A stretch of 64,000 nucleotides of DNA from Nesterenkonia ebinurensis (lineage in GTDB: Bacteria; Actinomycetota; Actinomycetes; Actinomycetales; Micrococcaceae): NCBI RefSeq assembly GCF_008711175.1, contig NZ_VWNF01000011.1:62001-126000 (forward strand), read 5' to 3'. Under the pieces are notes generated by a model. That model saw nothing but the letters and a program-made list of their open reading frames with translations, was not told where the DNA came from and ran no database searches. Shown in pieces: positions 1 to 8,940 of this stretch. The translations under genes were made by a program, and so were the position numbers. Positions within the stretch are counted from its first letter, which is position 1. Every line of letters begins with the position of its first letter.

Positions 1-981
1 CCGGCCGGCCCCTACTACGCCTCAGAGACCACCACGGTGGCCTGGCACACCGCCACCGAATATCTGCTGCCGGCAGTGCTCGGCAAGGAATGGGAGCACC
101 CGGATGAGGTCTCCGGGCTCTTCGCCAAGATCCGCGGCCACTGGTTCGCCAAGGCGGGGGTGGATATGGCTGCTTGGACGCTCTGGGCCGCGCAGTCCGG
201 CCAGTCGCTGGCCCAGGCTCTGGGCGGCACCCGACAGTCTGTGGTGGCCGGGGTATCGCTGGGGATTGAGCCGAGCATCGAGGAACTGCTGGTGCAGGTG
301 GCCAAGCATGTGGACTCCGGCTACCCGCGGGTCAAGCTGAAGATCGCACCGGGTTGGGATGTGGAGCCGGTGAAGGCGGTCCGTGAGGCCTATCCGGACC
401 TTGATGTGCATGTGGACGCCAATGGCGCCTACCCGGGTCAGGGCCAGGCAGGGTACGACGACGCCCTGGCTGTCTTCGGTGCCCTGGACCGGTACGAGCT
501 GACCATGATCGAGCAGCCTTTCGCCCCGCGGAACTTCTTGGACTCTGCCCGGCTTCAGGCCGAGCTGGACACCCCGGTCTGCCTGGATGAGTCGGTGGAG
601 ACTCTGGATGATCTGCGCACCGCGATCGAGCTGAAGGCCGGCGGGGTGCTGAACATCAAGGTCTCCCGGATGGGCGGACTGAGCGCTGCCCGGGCTGCCC
701 ATGACCTGGCACAGCAGGCAGGCTGGCCGGTCTGGTGCGGGGGGATGCACGAGTTCGGCATCGGCCGGCTGGCCAATGTGGCGATCAGTTCGCTGCCGGG
801 CTTCACCCTGCCCTCGGATGTCTCAGCCAGCAAGAAGTACTACGCCGAGGACGTCATCAGCCCGCCGGTGACCGCGGAGGCCGGGAACGTCACCGTCCCC
901 TCCTCCCCCGGACTGGGCGCCGAGGTGCGCACCGAGCTCATTGCCGCCCACGCCACCCAGGTCCGGAGATTCACGGACTAG
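1..981 (+). CDS. menC: o-succinylbenzoate synthase / N-acylamino-acid racemase family enzyme (5' partial)
   Basis: Enolase-superfamily enzyme of the MenC / N-acylamino-acid racemase type, cytoplasmic and dependent on a divalent metal. The reading frame is open from base 1. The residues before the first in-frame GTG at 37 (PAGPYYASET) already look like family sequence, so the true start lies outside the window. Visible active-site elements are the KxK lysine pair in VKLKI (near base 334), metal ligands in DANGAY, MIEQPF and CLDES, and the opposing catalytic lysine in NIKVSR. Members of this branch make o-succinylbenzoate for menaquinone, racemise N-acyl amino acids, or do both. No other men genes are in view, so the physiological reaction is not settled. 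The gene ends 7 bases from the convergent TRAP permease gene. Confidence 0.8.
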   Translation, partial: PAGPYYASETTTVAWHTATEYLLPAVLGKEWEHPDEVSGLFAKIRGHWFAKAGVDMAAWTLWAAQSGQSLAQALGGTRQSVVAGVSLGIEPSIEELLVQVAKHVDSGYPRVKLKIAPGWDVEPVKAVREAYPDLDVHVDANGAYPGQGQAGYDDALAVFGALDRYELTMIEQPFAPRNFLDSARLQAELDTPVCLDESVETLDDLRTAIELKAGGVLNIKVSRMGGLSAARAAHDLAQQAGWPVWCGGMHEFGIGRLANVAISSLPGFTLPSDVSASKKYYAEDVISPPVTAEAGNVTVPSSPGLGAEVRTELIAAHATQVRRFTD

Positions 982-988
982 CGACCGT

Positions 989-3175
989 TCACTTGGTGGC
1001 CGCAGGGGCCTCCGGGATCTCCATCTCGAGTTTGTCCCCGGAGCCCATATCTGCTTTGTGGCCGCGGGCACGCAGCACGGCCTGGATAGCCACGCCGGCG
1101 GCCACTACGGCCAGGCCGATGCCGGAGACCACCACATCCGGATAGACGAGCATCACCCCGCCCAGAAATAGCAGAATCCGGTCCACTGCGGTGCCGTGTG
1201 CGATCAGATAACCGGCCAGTCCGGAGGCGACGCCGATCATGCCCAATACCACCGTCAGCAACGGAATGATCATCTCCGTGAACGTGCCCTCCAGTAGCAG
1301 CGCTGGTTCCAGAATGAAGGCATAGGGGATCAGGAATCCGGCGACTGCGATACGTAGGGCGGTGACCCCGGTCCGCATCGGATTGGCTCCGGCAATGCCT
1401 GCACCGGCAAAAGCCGCCAGACAGACTGGTGGTGTGACATCGGCCAGGATGCCGAAGAAGAACACGAACATATGGGCCGCGATCAGCGGCACATCAAAGT
1501 TCTGGTACAGGATGGGGGCGGCCACCGTGGCGGTGACTACGTAGTTGGCGGTGGTGGGCAGGCCCATGCCCAGGATGATGCAGGCGATCATCACCATGAC
1601 CAGCACCAGCAGGAAATTGCCACCGGCAATGTCCACAAGACCTCGCCCGAGCTGTCCGCCGAGCCCAGTGGTGGTGACAGTGCCGGCCACCATGCCTGCG
1701 GTGGCACAGGCCGCGATCACCGGCAGGGCAGTACGCGCGCCGGCGATGAGCATCTGCAGCATCACATAGATCAGGGAGAGGACCAGTTTGCCAACTTCCT
1801 CAGGGGTGGACTTGCCCTCCTTCTGAGCCTGAACAAGCACCGGGACCATATGTTCGAAGATCGCTCGGAGCAGGCTCAGCGCCACGGCGGTACCGATGCC
1901 GAAGAGCGCAGCGCGCATGGGGCTGGCTCCGCCGAGCAGGGTGCTGATGATGACCACTAGTGGCAGCAGCATATCGATCCGGGTGAGGATTGACTTCCAA
2001 CTGGGCAGCTGGTCGGGAGCAATGCCCTTGAGCTCATTGCGCTTGGCCTCGAAGTGCACTGAGAGGAAAGCCCCGGTGAAGTAGAGAGCCGCAGGAATGA
2101 TCGCGATGACGATGAGCTCGTTGTACTCCAGGCCGGAGATGTTCTGGGCCATGATGAAGGCAGCTGCACCCATGATCGGCGGGACCATCTGACCGCCGGT
2201 GGAGGCGGTGGCCTCGGTGGCTGCCGCGACATGGGGCTTGAAACCGGCCTTCTTCATGATCGGAATGGTGAAGGACCCGGAAGCCACAGTGTTGGCCACG
2301 GAGGACCCGGAGATCATGCCCTGCAGGCCCGAGGCGGCCACTGCTGCCTTGGCGGGGCCGCCGCTGAACCGGCCTGCCGCCCGGAAGGCGAGGTCATTGA
2401 AGAACTGGCCGATATTGGTACGCAGCAGCACCACGGCGAAGAACAGGAACAGGAAGATGAAGTTAGAGGAGACTTGGATCGGGGTGCCGAAGACGCCCTG
2501 CCCCGAGGAAAGGAACATATTGGTGGCGAACTCGCTCCAATCCTGGCCGCGGTGGCCCCAGTCCCCGGGCATCACTGCATTGGTGGCAAAGAGCGCATAG
2601 GCGATGGCCGCACCGGCCACCACCACAATGGGGATGCCCACGCAGCGGCGGGTGGCCTCCAGGACCAGGATCACACCCACTGAGGCGATCAGGATGTCGA
2701 AATCGCTGTGCCCCACCAAGTTGATCCGTGGCGAGACCAGGTATTCGTAGCGAAAGAAGATGTAGAGACTGCAGCCGGTGGCGGCCGCGGCCAGCACCAC
2801 GTCATACCAGGGAATGCCCCGATGACGCCCTACCAGGATGTCCAGAGGGGTGGGCCTGCCCTGCTGCACCCGCAGCAGGCGCTTTGAAGCGGGGTAGAGC
2901 AGGAAGATCAGTGCCAGTGCCCCGGCCACATGCAGTGACCCATGCATCCAGGTGTTGTAAGGGCGGAAGAAGGCTGCGTAGAGGTGGTATGCCGTGAAGG
3001 CGACCGAGATGCCCCCCACGAGCCAGCCCCACCAGCCCAGCTCCGTGCGGAACCGGCTGGAGATATCGTGCTCGCGGAGGACCTCTTCGGCCTTCTCCTC
3101 AGCCGCAGCCCCGGGTGCAGCATCCGGTGGGAATGCCGAGGCCCGGGGCTGATCGGCTGCGGAGCGTGGTGTCAC
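989..3175 (-). CDS. TRAP transporter permease, fused small and large membrane subunits (TAXI type)
   Basis: Integral membrane subunit of a tripartite ATP-independent periplasmic (TRAP) transporter, which imports organic acids or similar solutes using an ion gradient. At 728 residues it has the length of DctQ-DctM fusions. The first ~200 residues carry the short-subunit helices, followed by the long DctM-type domain with many glycine-rich helices (for example SGSSVANTVASGSFTIP around residue 300 and GMGLPTTANYVV near residue 545). The GTG start overlaps the stop of the upstream binding-protein gene as GTGA, so the two are translationally coupled. The substrate is unknown; TAXI systems have been linked to glutamate and other dicarboxylates. 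Cytosolic N- and C-termini are polar and charged. Confidence 0.92.
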   Translation of the reverse strand: MTPRSAADQPRASAFPPDAAPGAAAEEKAEEVLREHDISSRFRTELGWWGWLVGGISVAFTAYHLYAAFFRPYNTWMHGSLHVAGALALIFLLYPASKRLLRVQQGRPTPLDILVGRHRGIPWYDVVLAAAATGCSLYIFFRYEYLVSPRINLVGHSDFDILIASVGVILVLEATRRCVGIPIVVVAGAAIAYALFATNAVMPGDWGHRGQDWSEFATNMFLSSGQGVFGTPIQVSSNFIFLFLFFAVVLLRTNIGQFFNDLAFRAAGRFSGGPAKAAVAASGLQGMISGSSVANTVASGSFTIPIMKKAGFKPHVAAATEATASTGGQMVPPIMGAAAFIMAQNISGLEYNELIVIAIIPAALYFTGAFLSVHFEAKRNELKGIAPDQLPSWKSILTRIDMLLPLVVIISTLLGGASPMRAALFGIGTAVALSLLRAIFEHMVPVLVQAQKEGKSTPEEVGKLVLSLIYVMLQMLIAGARTALPVIAACATAGMVAGTVTTTGLGGQLGRGLVDIAGGNFLLVLVMVMIACIILGMGLPTTANYVVTATVAAPILYQNFDVPLIAAHMFVFFFGILADVTPPVCLAAFAGAGIAGANPMRTGVTALRIAVAGFLIPYAFILEPALLLEGTFTEMIIPLLTVVLGMIGVASGLAGYLIAHGTAVDRILLFLGGVMLVYPDVVVSGIGLAVVAAGVAIQAVLRARGHKADMGSGDKLEMEIPEAPAATK

Positions 3176-4191
3176 GGCAGGTCGATATCGTTCTCTTCAT
3201 AGTACCGCTCAGCACCGGGGTGCAGCGGGATATCGCCGATGCCGTAGAGAGCCTCTTCGATGTCGATGTTCTCGCCGACCTCGATGGTCACCTGGTCTGC
3301 GTTGTCGAACAGAGCGGCGGTGATGTCGTAGGCCAAGTCCTCGCTGACCTCAGTGGTGGAGGCAACCAGGGCGGCGAACACCGAGATGGTGGTCACATCC
3401 TCGTCGATGGCGTCGTAGGAGTCAGCCGAGATGGTGTAGGCCTCGAAGAACCCTCCCTCGGCGATCTCATCGGCGTCGCCCTCATCCAGTGACAGCAGGG
3501 TCACATCAGTGGTGGAGGCCAGCTGGGTCAGCCCGGCCACCGGCACACCGGAGACGAACATCGAGGCATCGATCTGCCCGTCAGCGAGCATCTCGGTGGA
3601 GGCGCCGAAGTCGGTCTCCTCGGGGGTGTAGTCGATCTCGTAGAAGTCGAGAATGGCGTCAGAGATGGCACGGGTGCCGGATCCTACATCCCCCACGGCG
3701 ATGGTGGTGCCCTCGAGGTCCTCGACGGACTCGATGCCGGAGTCCTCGCGGACAATGATGTGCATGGCCTCCGGGTAGAGGTTGGAAATCCAACCGACGT
3801 TGTCCACGACCACGCCCTCCAGGTCTTCACCCAGCTCACCGATCACTGCGTTGGCTGCGGTGTCATTCTGGGAGAGCGCAAGCTGGGACTGGCCCTGCAG
3901 GATCTGACCCAAGTTGTCCAGCGAGCCACCGGACTCCACATAGTTGACATTGGCTTCGGTCTCTGCGGAGAAAATCTCGGAGAGCTCGCCGGCCAGCGGG
4001 TAGTACACGCCGGAGGTGCCGCCGGAGGCGAACTGCAGATCGGTGAGGAAGTCCTCCTCGTCACCAATCTCCGGCTCAAGCTCAGCACCGTTGTCGGTGC
4101 CATTGTCGTCCCCGTTGTCATCACCGCAGGCGGCCAGCGCAGTCAGCGCGGCCACAGCAGTCATCGCTGTAAGTGTGCGACGGATAGTCAT
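3172..4191 (-). CDS. TAXI family TRAP transporter solute-binding lipoprotein
   Basis: Extracytoplasmic substrate-binding subunit of the TRAP system whose permease follows directly. The first 22 residues form a lipoprotein signal with lipobox LAAC, so it is anchored in the membrane by a diacylglyceryl cysteine, and an Asp/Asn/Gly-rich acidic linker follows. The mature part has the TAXI-family start FASGGTSGVYYPLAG, and YVESGGSLDNL and VGDVGSGTR further on. The 339-residue length is usual. An AGGAGG ribosome site lies six bases before the ATG. The gene heads a two-gene operon (binding protein, then permease) and is divergent from dapD across a 226-base region that contains a perfect 12-bp palindrome. 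The protein is very acidic, as expected for a secreted protein of a salt-tolerant organism. Confidence 0.92.
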   Translation of the reverse strand: MTIRRTLTAMTAVAALTALAACGDDNGDDNGTDNGAELEPEIGDEEDFLTDLQFASGGTSGVYYPLAGELSEIFSAETEANVNYVESGGSLDNLGQILQGQSQLALSQNDTAANAVIGELGEDLEGVVVDNVGWISNLYPEAMHIIVREDSGIESVEDLEGTTIAVGDVGSGTRAISDAILDFYEIDYTPEETDFGASTEMLADGQIDASMFVSGVPVAGLTQLASTTDVTLLSLDEGDADEIAEGGFFEAYTISADSYDAIDEDVTTISVFAALVASTTEVSEDLAYDITAALFDNADQVTIEVGENIDIEEALYGIGDIPLHPGAERYYEENDIDLP

Positions 4192-4284
4192 AGGATTCCT
4201 CCTGGTCTGGTGCGATTACGGGTCAGCGGGGAGGGCCAGCCTTGGCACAGGCTTGTGACAAGCATCTCCCCCGCTGAACCTATT

Positions 4285-4296
4285 GTGTGATCACAC
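4285..4296. promoter_or_regulatory. Palindromic operator candidate upstream of the TAXI-TRAP operon
   Basis: GTGTGATCACAC is a perfect 12-bp palindrome in the divergent region between the TRAP binding-protein gene (start 4191) and dapD (start 4418). It lies ~93 bases upstream of the TRAP operon. GntR-family regulators often bind short palindromes of this TGATCA-centred type and often control TRAP operons. No GntR gene is in the window, so the regulator is unknown. Confidence 0.45.
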
Positions 4297-4404
4297 TAAA
4301 GCAGGTCAGCGCGATTCGGCCACCCCAGGGTTGCTCTGAAACACAAACGTAACCTTCTTCCACCCCTTAAAACCTGCCGGTGACAGAGCTCCGACACGGA
4401 ACCG

Positions 4405-4410
4405 TAGGAT
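4405..4410 (+). promoter_or_regulatory. -10 box of dapD (near-leaderless)
   Basis: TAGGAT fits the actinobacterial TANNNT -10 consensus and ends seven bases before the ATG at 4418, so the transcript would start at or just before the start codon. The same bases could act as a poor ribosome site. Either reading favours the ATG at 4418 over the ATG at 4409. Confidence 0.4.
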
Positions 4411-4417
4411 GGTATCC

Positions 4418-5371
4418 ATGACTTCGCAGCCTCGTATCGCCTCTGGACATGGACTGGCCACTGTTGCCGCTGACGGCACTGTTCTGGACACCTGGTTCCC
4501 CTCCCCTGCGCTGGGTCCCCTGGCAGACAATGATGATGCCCAGCTGGACTCTCAGCTCAAGGCTGCTGAGGACGAGGATCCTGACCGCGGCGTCGTCCTC
4601 AAAGCCGTCTCGGTAGAGAGCAATCTGGATGAGCAGGCCACCAGCACCGAGGATGTGTGGCTGCGCCTGCACCTGCTCAGCCACCGGCTGGCCAAGCCCA
4701 ACACCATCAACCTAGAGGGCATCTTCGGGCACCTGGCCAATGTGGTGTGGACCAACTTCGGGCCAGCCCCGGTGGCCGGCTTCGAGCTGACCCGGCTGAA
4801 GCTGCGCTCCCGCGGCCATGTCACCGTCTACGGGATCGACAAGTTCCCTCGCCTGGTGGACTATGTGACCCCCACCGGGGTGCGGATCGCCGATGCCGAC
4901 CGGGTGCGCCTGGGCGCCCATCTCGCCGAGGGCACCACCGTGATGCACGAGGGTTTCATCAACTTCAACGCCGGCACCCTGGGCACCTCCATGGTGGAAG
5001 GTCGAATCTCCGCCGGGGTGGCAGTGGGCGACGGCACCGACGTAGGCGGTGGTGCCTCCATCATGGGCACCCTCTCCGGGGGCGGCAAGGAGAAGATCAC
5101 CCTGGGCGAGCGGGTGCTGCTGGGTGCGAACTCCGGCGTGGGCATCAGCCTGGGCGATGACTGTGTGGTGGAGGCCGGGCTCTACGTCACCGCCGGCACC
5201 AAGGTCACTGTGCTGGATGAGGAAGGCCAGGTGCGCGGCACCGCCAAGGGCGCGGAACTCTCCGGCTCCACCGGACTGCTGTTCCTGCGCGACTCGGTCA
5301 CCGGCACGGTGCAGGCCCGGCCGCGGAAGAACCAAAAAGTCAAGCTCAACACCGCTCTGCACACCAACTGA
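4418..5371 (+). CDS. dapD: 2,3,4,5-tetrahydropyridine-2,6-dicarboxylate N-succinyltransferase
   Basis: Transfers succinyl from succinyl-CoA to tetrahydrodipicolinate in the succinylase branch of diaminopimelate and lysine synthesis, a cytoplasmic reaction needed for peptidoglycan. The protein has an N-terminal alpha/beta region and then a left-handed beta-helix of hexapeptide repeats (about residues 165-270), visible as repeated I/V-G-x-G steps such as [13 protein letters not shown] and [16 protein letters not shown]. From the ATG at 4418 it has 317 residues, the size of the mycobacterial enzyme. An upstream in-frame ATG at 4409 would add only three residues and overlaps the likely -10 box. 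The next enzyme, DapC, is encoded at 10293-11399 on the other strand. A membrane protein gene follows 10 bases downstream. Confidence 0.95.
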   Translation: MTSQPRIASGHGLATVAADGTVLDTWFPSPALGPLADNDDAQLDSQLKAAEDEDPDRGVVLKAVSVESNLDEQATSTEDVWLRLHLLSHRLAKPNTINLEGIFGHLANVVWTNFGPAPVAGFELTRLKLRSRGHVTVYGIDKFPRLVDYVTPTGVRIADADRVRLGAHLAEGTTVMHEGFINFNAGTLGTSMVEGRISAGVAVGDGTDVGGGASIMGTLSGGGKEKITLGERVLLGANSGVGISLGDDCVVEAGLYVTAGTKVTVLDEEGQVRGTAKGAELSGSTGLLFLRDSVTGTVQARPRKNQKVKLNTALHTN

Positions 5372-5381
5372 GGCTTGAACG

Positions 5382-6470
5382 ATGAGTCCCTTCCGCAGAC
5401 CGCGCCGCCAGCAGGTGGTCACCCGTCCGATGGCCCGCCGCCGTCGCCAGCGCCGCACCGTGACCGCCCTGGGTGTCACCACCGCACTGGTGGCCGGGGC
5501 CTCCTACGGCACTTGGCGCTACATCGATGAGAACGAGTTCCTGCTCGATGAGCGCTGCGAGGTCGCCGTGGGAGATGCTGACCATGAGCTGACTCATCAG
5601 CAGACGCATAACGCCGCACTGCTGGCTGCCACTGCCGCAGACCGGGGACTGCCCCCTGAGGCGGCGATCCACGCGGTGGCCATCTCCCTGCAGGAGACCG
5701 AGCTGACCATGCGTGAGGGGGACCAAGACCCCGGCTCCCGAGTGCTGTTCGCTCGCGGGGCCCCGGACTGGACCGCCCAGGGGGATGTGGTTCCGGTGGA
5801 GGTCACCGTCTCCGGGTTCTTCGACGTGCTCCAGGACTCCTGGGAGGAGGGCCTGGAGGCCGCAGCGGAGGAAGAACCAGAGGAGGACGGGGAGGAGCCT
5901 GATCCCACCTGGGAGCCGGAGATGCACCTGGATGAGGCTGCCGAGGTGCTGGACCGTCCGCATAATGCCCAGTTCTACCCGCGGCACGCTACCCAGGCGC
6001 GGGCGTTCGCCTGGCCGCTGGCAGGCCAGCAGCAGGTGGGGATGACCTGCCACCTCTCCCAGCTTGAGGTCCCTGGCCCTGATCCTGCCGGTGTGGCTGA
6101 TGAGCTGGTGGCCGTGATGCCCCACGCCCTGAACATCCCGTTCACCGAACCTCCGGAGGAGGATGAAGGCAACGGTCAGGATGAAGATGCCGAGGAGTTT
6201 GTGCCGGAGCCGGTGCTGGACGGCGTCGTCGTAGTCTCCGGAGCCGGTGCAGAAGCTGCGGTGAGTGTGGCGGTGCCTGCCGCTGAGGGAGACTACGACT
6301 ACCAGTGGCTGGTGGCGCACTGGGCGGTGGCCGCCGCCTATGACTATGGCATTCAGACGGTGACTTCAGCGCCCTACCGCTGGGACCGGGACTCCGCCCG
6401 CTGGGAGCGGCTTGATGAGGATGATCCCGCCGCCCCCGACACCGTCGAGATCGGTTTCAGCCGGGACTGA
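5382..6470 (+). CDS. Membrane-anchored secreted protein of an uncharacterised actinobacterial family
   Basis: A 362-residue protein with an Arg-rich cytoplasmic start, one membrane segment (about residues 27-47) and a long acidic exterior. Residues ~60-150 contain RGLPPEAAIHAVAISLQET followed by GDQDPGSRVLF and a FF-DVL stretch. This matches a conserved segment (RGLP, LQES, GDRDS, LFQQRP-like) of many actinobacterial secreted proteins that have no established function, although it sits in a helix-rich lysozyme-like context. A Glu-rich low-complexity stretch follows (about residues 165-190), with a second at about 255-275. It is 10 bases downstream of dapD on the same strand, so probably co-transcribed, with GAGG before the ATG. 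Function is not known. The gene ends 30 bases before hairpin repeat copy 1. Confidence 0.75.
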   Translation: MSPFRRPRRQQVVTRPMARRRRQRRTVTALGVTTALVAGASYGTWRYIDENEFLLDERCEVAVGDADHELTHQQTHNAALLAATAADRGLPPEAAIHAVAISLQETELTMREGDQDPGSRVLFARGAPDWTAQGDVVPVEVTVSGFFDVLQDSWEEGLEAAAEEEPEEDGEEPDPTWEPEMHLDEAAEVLDRPHNAQFYPRHATQARAFAWPLAGQQQVGMTCHLSQLEVPGPDPAGVADELVAVMPHALNIPFTEPPEEDEGNGQDEDAEEFVPEPVLDGVVVVSGAGAEAAVSVAVPAAEGDYDYQWLVAHWAVAAAYDYGIQTVTSAPYRWDRDSARWERLDEDDPAAPDTVEIGFSRD

Positions 6471-6500
6471 TCCCCTCAGCTCACCTCTTCTACTTATGTG

Positions 6501-6570
6501 TTCGGTGGTCATCCACGACGACGATTCGGGCCTAAAACTGGGTAAAACGTCGTTGCACGTGGCCACCGAA
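6501..6570. repeat. 70-bp hairpin repeat, copy 1
   Basis: Imperfect palindrome with outer arms TTCGGTGG / CCACCGAA and inner arms ACGACG / CGTCGT around a core near 6524-6547. It is ~80% identical to copies at 7636 and 8731, and most of its differences are in the core. It lies between two genes converging on it and starts 6 bases past the DUF559 stop, so it may end transcription of both. Confidence 0.85.
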
Positions 6571-6575
6571 CGGGG

Positions 6576-7529
6576 TCACCGTGACCATCCGCGCTGGCGC
6601 AGGGCCCGCTCTATCTTGGCGACTGCGGCACGCCCGCTGTGACGCATGTGATCCTTGGTAATCCGCACCTCAATCCAGCCCAGAGCTTCAGTTCGTTCGG
6701 TACGCAGCACATCCCGGCGCATCTGTTCTCCGGAGTGATACGCTTCACCGTCGTACTGAATCGCGATCTTGTACTCCCGGATGGACAGGTCAGGCTGCAC
6801 CACCTTCCGGCCATTCTCATCGTCAAGCCATACGTTGACCCGCATCTGCGGCAAACCCCGTTCTTCACACAGGAAGCGTAGAACGGTCTCCTGCGGCGAA
6901 TCAGATCCTGGCTGTGCGCGGTGTAGGGCTTCAGCTGCGGTCCGCACCCCATTAGCTCGACCACGCAGGGCCAATACAGCTTGAAGCTCCTCCCGGGTAG
7001 CCAGCGGTTCAGCCCGTTCACCGTACTCAATACGCCCTTGCCTGATGACTTTGTCGGTCAGAACCAGGGCGTCCAGCAGAGAACTCGTCAAGGCCAGATC
7101 ACTCCAGGTCCATGCGGGACTGGTCATCGGGATCTCGTGCCATAGTTGTCGATACTCATCAGGAACATCACTGCGGTGCCCAATCACATTCGGGCGCCTG
7201 ATACGAGAGGCACCCCGAGGACTCGTAATGTGAAACGGGGGCCTCAGAGGTTGACTGATGAGCCCGTATATACAGGCTGCGCTCTGATGGCTGATCACAC
7301 AATTCTGGCCAGCAGTAAGTGCTTGGAGAACAGCGAGCATGGGTTCGGTCTCGGCTGGGCCATAGAGGCCCCGACCCAGGTGCAACAGTACTTTGTTATA
7401 CGTGGCGTGACGGATGTTCTGTGCTGTGAGACGCTCGGCAAGCTCGCGATAGCTCATACCGCGCTTCGGTACGGGGTAGCTGACGGGACGTCTGCGACGT
7501 GACGGTCGGGGCGGAACTGCTGTGCTCAT
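6576..7529 (-). CDS. DUF559 / AbiEi-like protein with VSR-type nuclease fold
   Basis: A 317-residue protein with two parts. The N-terminus (about residues 25-110) resembles the AbiEi-type winged-helix region (SYRELAERL, then VISHQSAACIYGL). The C-terminal ~100 residues match DUF559, a very-short-patch-repair endonuclease-like PD-(D/E)XK fold: VQPDLSI, IAIQYDGEAYH, and GWIEVRIT. The usual Glu before YDG is Gln here, so catalysis is uncertain. Databases often label such proteins type IV toxin-antitoxin antitoxins, but no toxin partner lies beside it. The ATG at 7529 is chosen; an upstream in-frame TTG at 7577 also lacks a ribosome site. Hairpin repeat copies 1 and 2 bracket the gene. Biological role is unknown. 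Confidence 0.8.
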   Translation of the reverse strand: MSTAVPPRPSRRRRPVSYPVPKRGMSYRELAERLTAQNIRHATYNKVLLHLGRGLYGPAETEPMLAVLQALTAGQNCVISHQSAACIYGLISQPLRPPFHITSPRGASRIRRPNVIGHRSDVPDEYRQLWHEIPMTSPAWTWSDLALTSSLLDALVLTDKVIRQGRIEYGERAEPLATREELQAVLALRGRANGVRTAAEALHRAQPGSDSPQETVLRFLCEERGLPQMRVNVWLDDENGRKVVQPDLSIREYKIAIQYDGEAYHSGEQMRRDVLRTERTEALGWIEVRITKDHMRHSGRAAVAKIERALRQRGWSR

Positions 7530-7635
7530 CCTCTCAGCGTGCACTGGCACCCCGCCCTCGGGGCAGCTCAGCGTCAAATCTGGGGAGAGCCCGGCGTGGC
7601 GTCATCGTCGTCCCTCATCTGGGGAAAACTTTGCG

Positions 7636-7705
7636 TTCGGTGGTCCTCCACGACGACGATTCGGACCCGAAACAGGGCAAAACGTCGTTGTAGGTGGCCA
7701 CCGAA
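7636..7705. repeat. 70-bp hairpin repeat, copy 2
   Basis: Same element as copy 1, with identical outer arms TTCGGTGG / CCACCGAA and inner arms ACGACG / CGTCGT, and core GGACCCGAAACAGGGCAAAA. It sits 24 bases past the proline iminopeptidase stop and upstream of the DUF559 gene. Confidence 0.88.
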
Positions 7706-7728
7706 CGGTGTCGAAGCAGGGGCAAGCA

Positions 7729-8706
7729 TTAGCTCCGCTGCAGCAGACGGGCAATGTGCCGGGTGTTGGACTCACGCCACGCTGCGACCATTTTCGGTCC
7801 ACCGTGTCCTTCGTCCTCCACAAGGATTAGCTCGCTGCCCGACCAGGCCCGGTGCAGCTGCCACACGGTTGACGCCGGTCCACTGATGTCCCGGCGGCCG
7901 TGGATTAGCGTCGCAGGAATGCCGCGCAGCAGACCGATGCCGGCCAGAATTGGCGGATCGAGGAAGCCATGATTGCTCCAATAATGCGTCACCAGTCTGG
8001 CGAAGGTAAGGCGAAACCTCTGGTTCTCCCATCTGGGGTCGCGCGGCACAGCCGGGACTCCGAGCGAAATATGGGTGTCTTCCCATAGTGCCCACTCCTC
8101 CGACGCGGCGTCGCGGACCGCTGCATCAGGATGCTGCAGCAGCCTGGCATAGGCGGTGACCAGAGGAAGGCCGCCGCCACGCTGATAGCCAACCCCTGCC
8201 TGCTCAGCATGGTGGACCAACCGTTCCCAGGCCTCAGGGAAAATCGCACCGACAGCCTCGGTGATCCACCGGACCTCAAAAGGACTGGTAGTGGTCACCG
8301 CCATCAGCACAAGGCCCGAGACTCGGTCTGGATGCGCCCGGGCATAGGCTAGGGCAAGCGTTGAACCCCAAGAGACACCATTGACTAGCCACTGCTCAAC
8401 ACCCAGATGCTCGCGCAACGCTTCAATATCTGCGATGAGGTGGGATGTCGTGTTCAGACGCAGATCGTAGTCCGGGTCGCTGGCTGACGGTACGGAACGA
8501 CCGCAACCCCGTTGGTCGAAACCGATCAGCCGTACCCTATTCAGGTCAAACTTGTTGCGGTATCCGCCTGCGCCCAAGCTGCCGCCTGGCCCACCGTGAA
8601 GATAGAGAGCAGGAACGCCATCACAGTGCCCGGATTCCTCCCAGTACACATTGTGGACATGGTCCACAGTGAGCCAGCCCGAGGCTGAAGGCTTTGAAAG
8701 AACCAC
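7729..8706 (-). CDS. pip: Proline iminopeptidase family alpha/beta hydrolase
   Basis: Peptidase family S33 enzyme that removes N-terminal proline from peptides in the cytoplasm. The diagnostic features are HGGPGG near residue 38 (oxyanion loop), GFDQRGCGRS near residue 70, the nucleophile elbow GVSWGS near residue 112, an aspartate in HGRRD (about residue 271), and a C-terminal histidine in EGHGG. The 325-residue length is normal. It starts with GTG and has no ribosome site; a TAGTCT -10 hexamer ends six bases before the GTG, which suggests a leaderless message. Repeat copy 3 lies directly upstream, over the -35 region, and copy 2 directly downstream. It is a single-gene unit. Confidence 0.9.
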   Translation of the reverse strand: MVLSKPSASGWLTVDHVHNVYWEESGHCDGVPALYLHGGPGGSLGAGGYRNKFDLNRVRLIGFDQRGCGRSVPSASDPDYDLRLNTTSHLIADIEALREHLGVEQWLVNGVSWGSTLALAYARAHPDRVSGLVLMAVTTTSPFEVRWITEAVGAIFPEAWERLVHHAEQAGVGYQRGGGLPLVTAYARLLQHPDAAVRDAASEEWALWEDTHISLGVPAVPRDPRWENQRFRLTFARLVTHYWSNHGFLDPPILAGIGLLRGIPATLIHGRRDISGPASTVWQLHRAWSGSELILVEDEGHGGPKMVAAWRESNTRHIARLLQRS

Positions 8707-8712
8707 GTCTCG

Positions 8713-8718
8713 AGACTA
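8713..8718 (-). promoter_or_regulatory. -10 box of the proline iminopeptidase gene (leaderless)
   Basis: TAGTCT on the minus strand, six bases before the GTG start at 8706. It fits TANNNT spaced so that transcription starts at the start codon, and no ribosome site is present. Confidence 0.5.
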
Positions 8719-8730
8719 ACCGCTAACTCC

Positions 8731-8800
8731 TACGATGGCCTCTTGCGACGACGATTCGGACCCGAAACAGGGCAAAACGTCGTTGTAGGTGGCCATCGAA
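8731..8800. repeat. 70-bp hairpin repeat, copy 3 with compensatory stem changes
   Basis: The inner arms and core are identical to copy 2. In the outer stem, CGGTGG has become CGATGG and its partner CCACCG has become CCATCG, so the pairing is kept by a double change. This suggests selection on the folded structure. It lies just upstream of the proline iminopeptidase -10 box. Confidence 0.88.
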
Positions 8801-8940
8801 CGAAAAGTAGGAAGGGAGCTCCGAGCACAGACCGAGCCGCGGAAGACTCAGCCCGGATAGTTGCCGTTCACCGCCCGCCCACGGCACCGCTGCACGGATG
8901 CCGCGAGACACTGAGCGGCTCTCTTACCGCGCTCGCCCAC

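Noticed and set aside
6576-7529. Type IV toxin-antitoxin pair
   Set aside because: Only the AbiEi-like/DUF559 gene is present. The neighbours are a peptidase and a membrane protein, not an AbiEii-type toxin.
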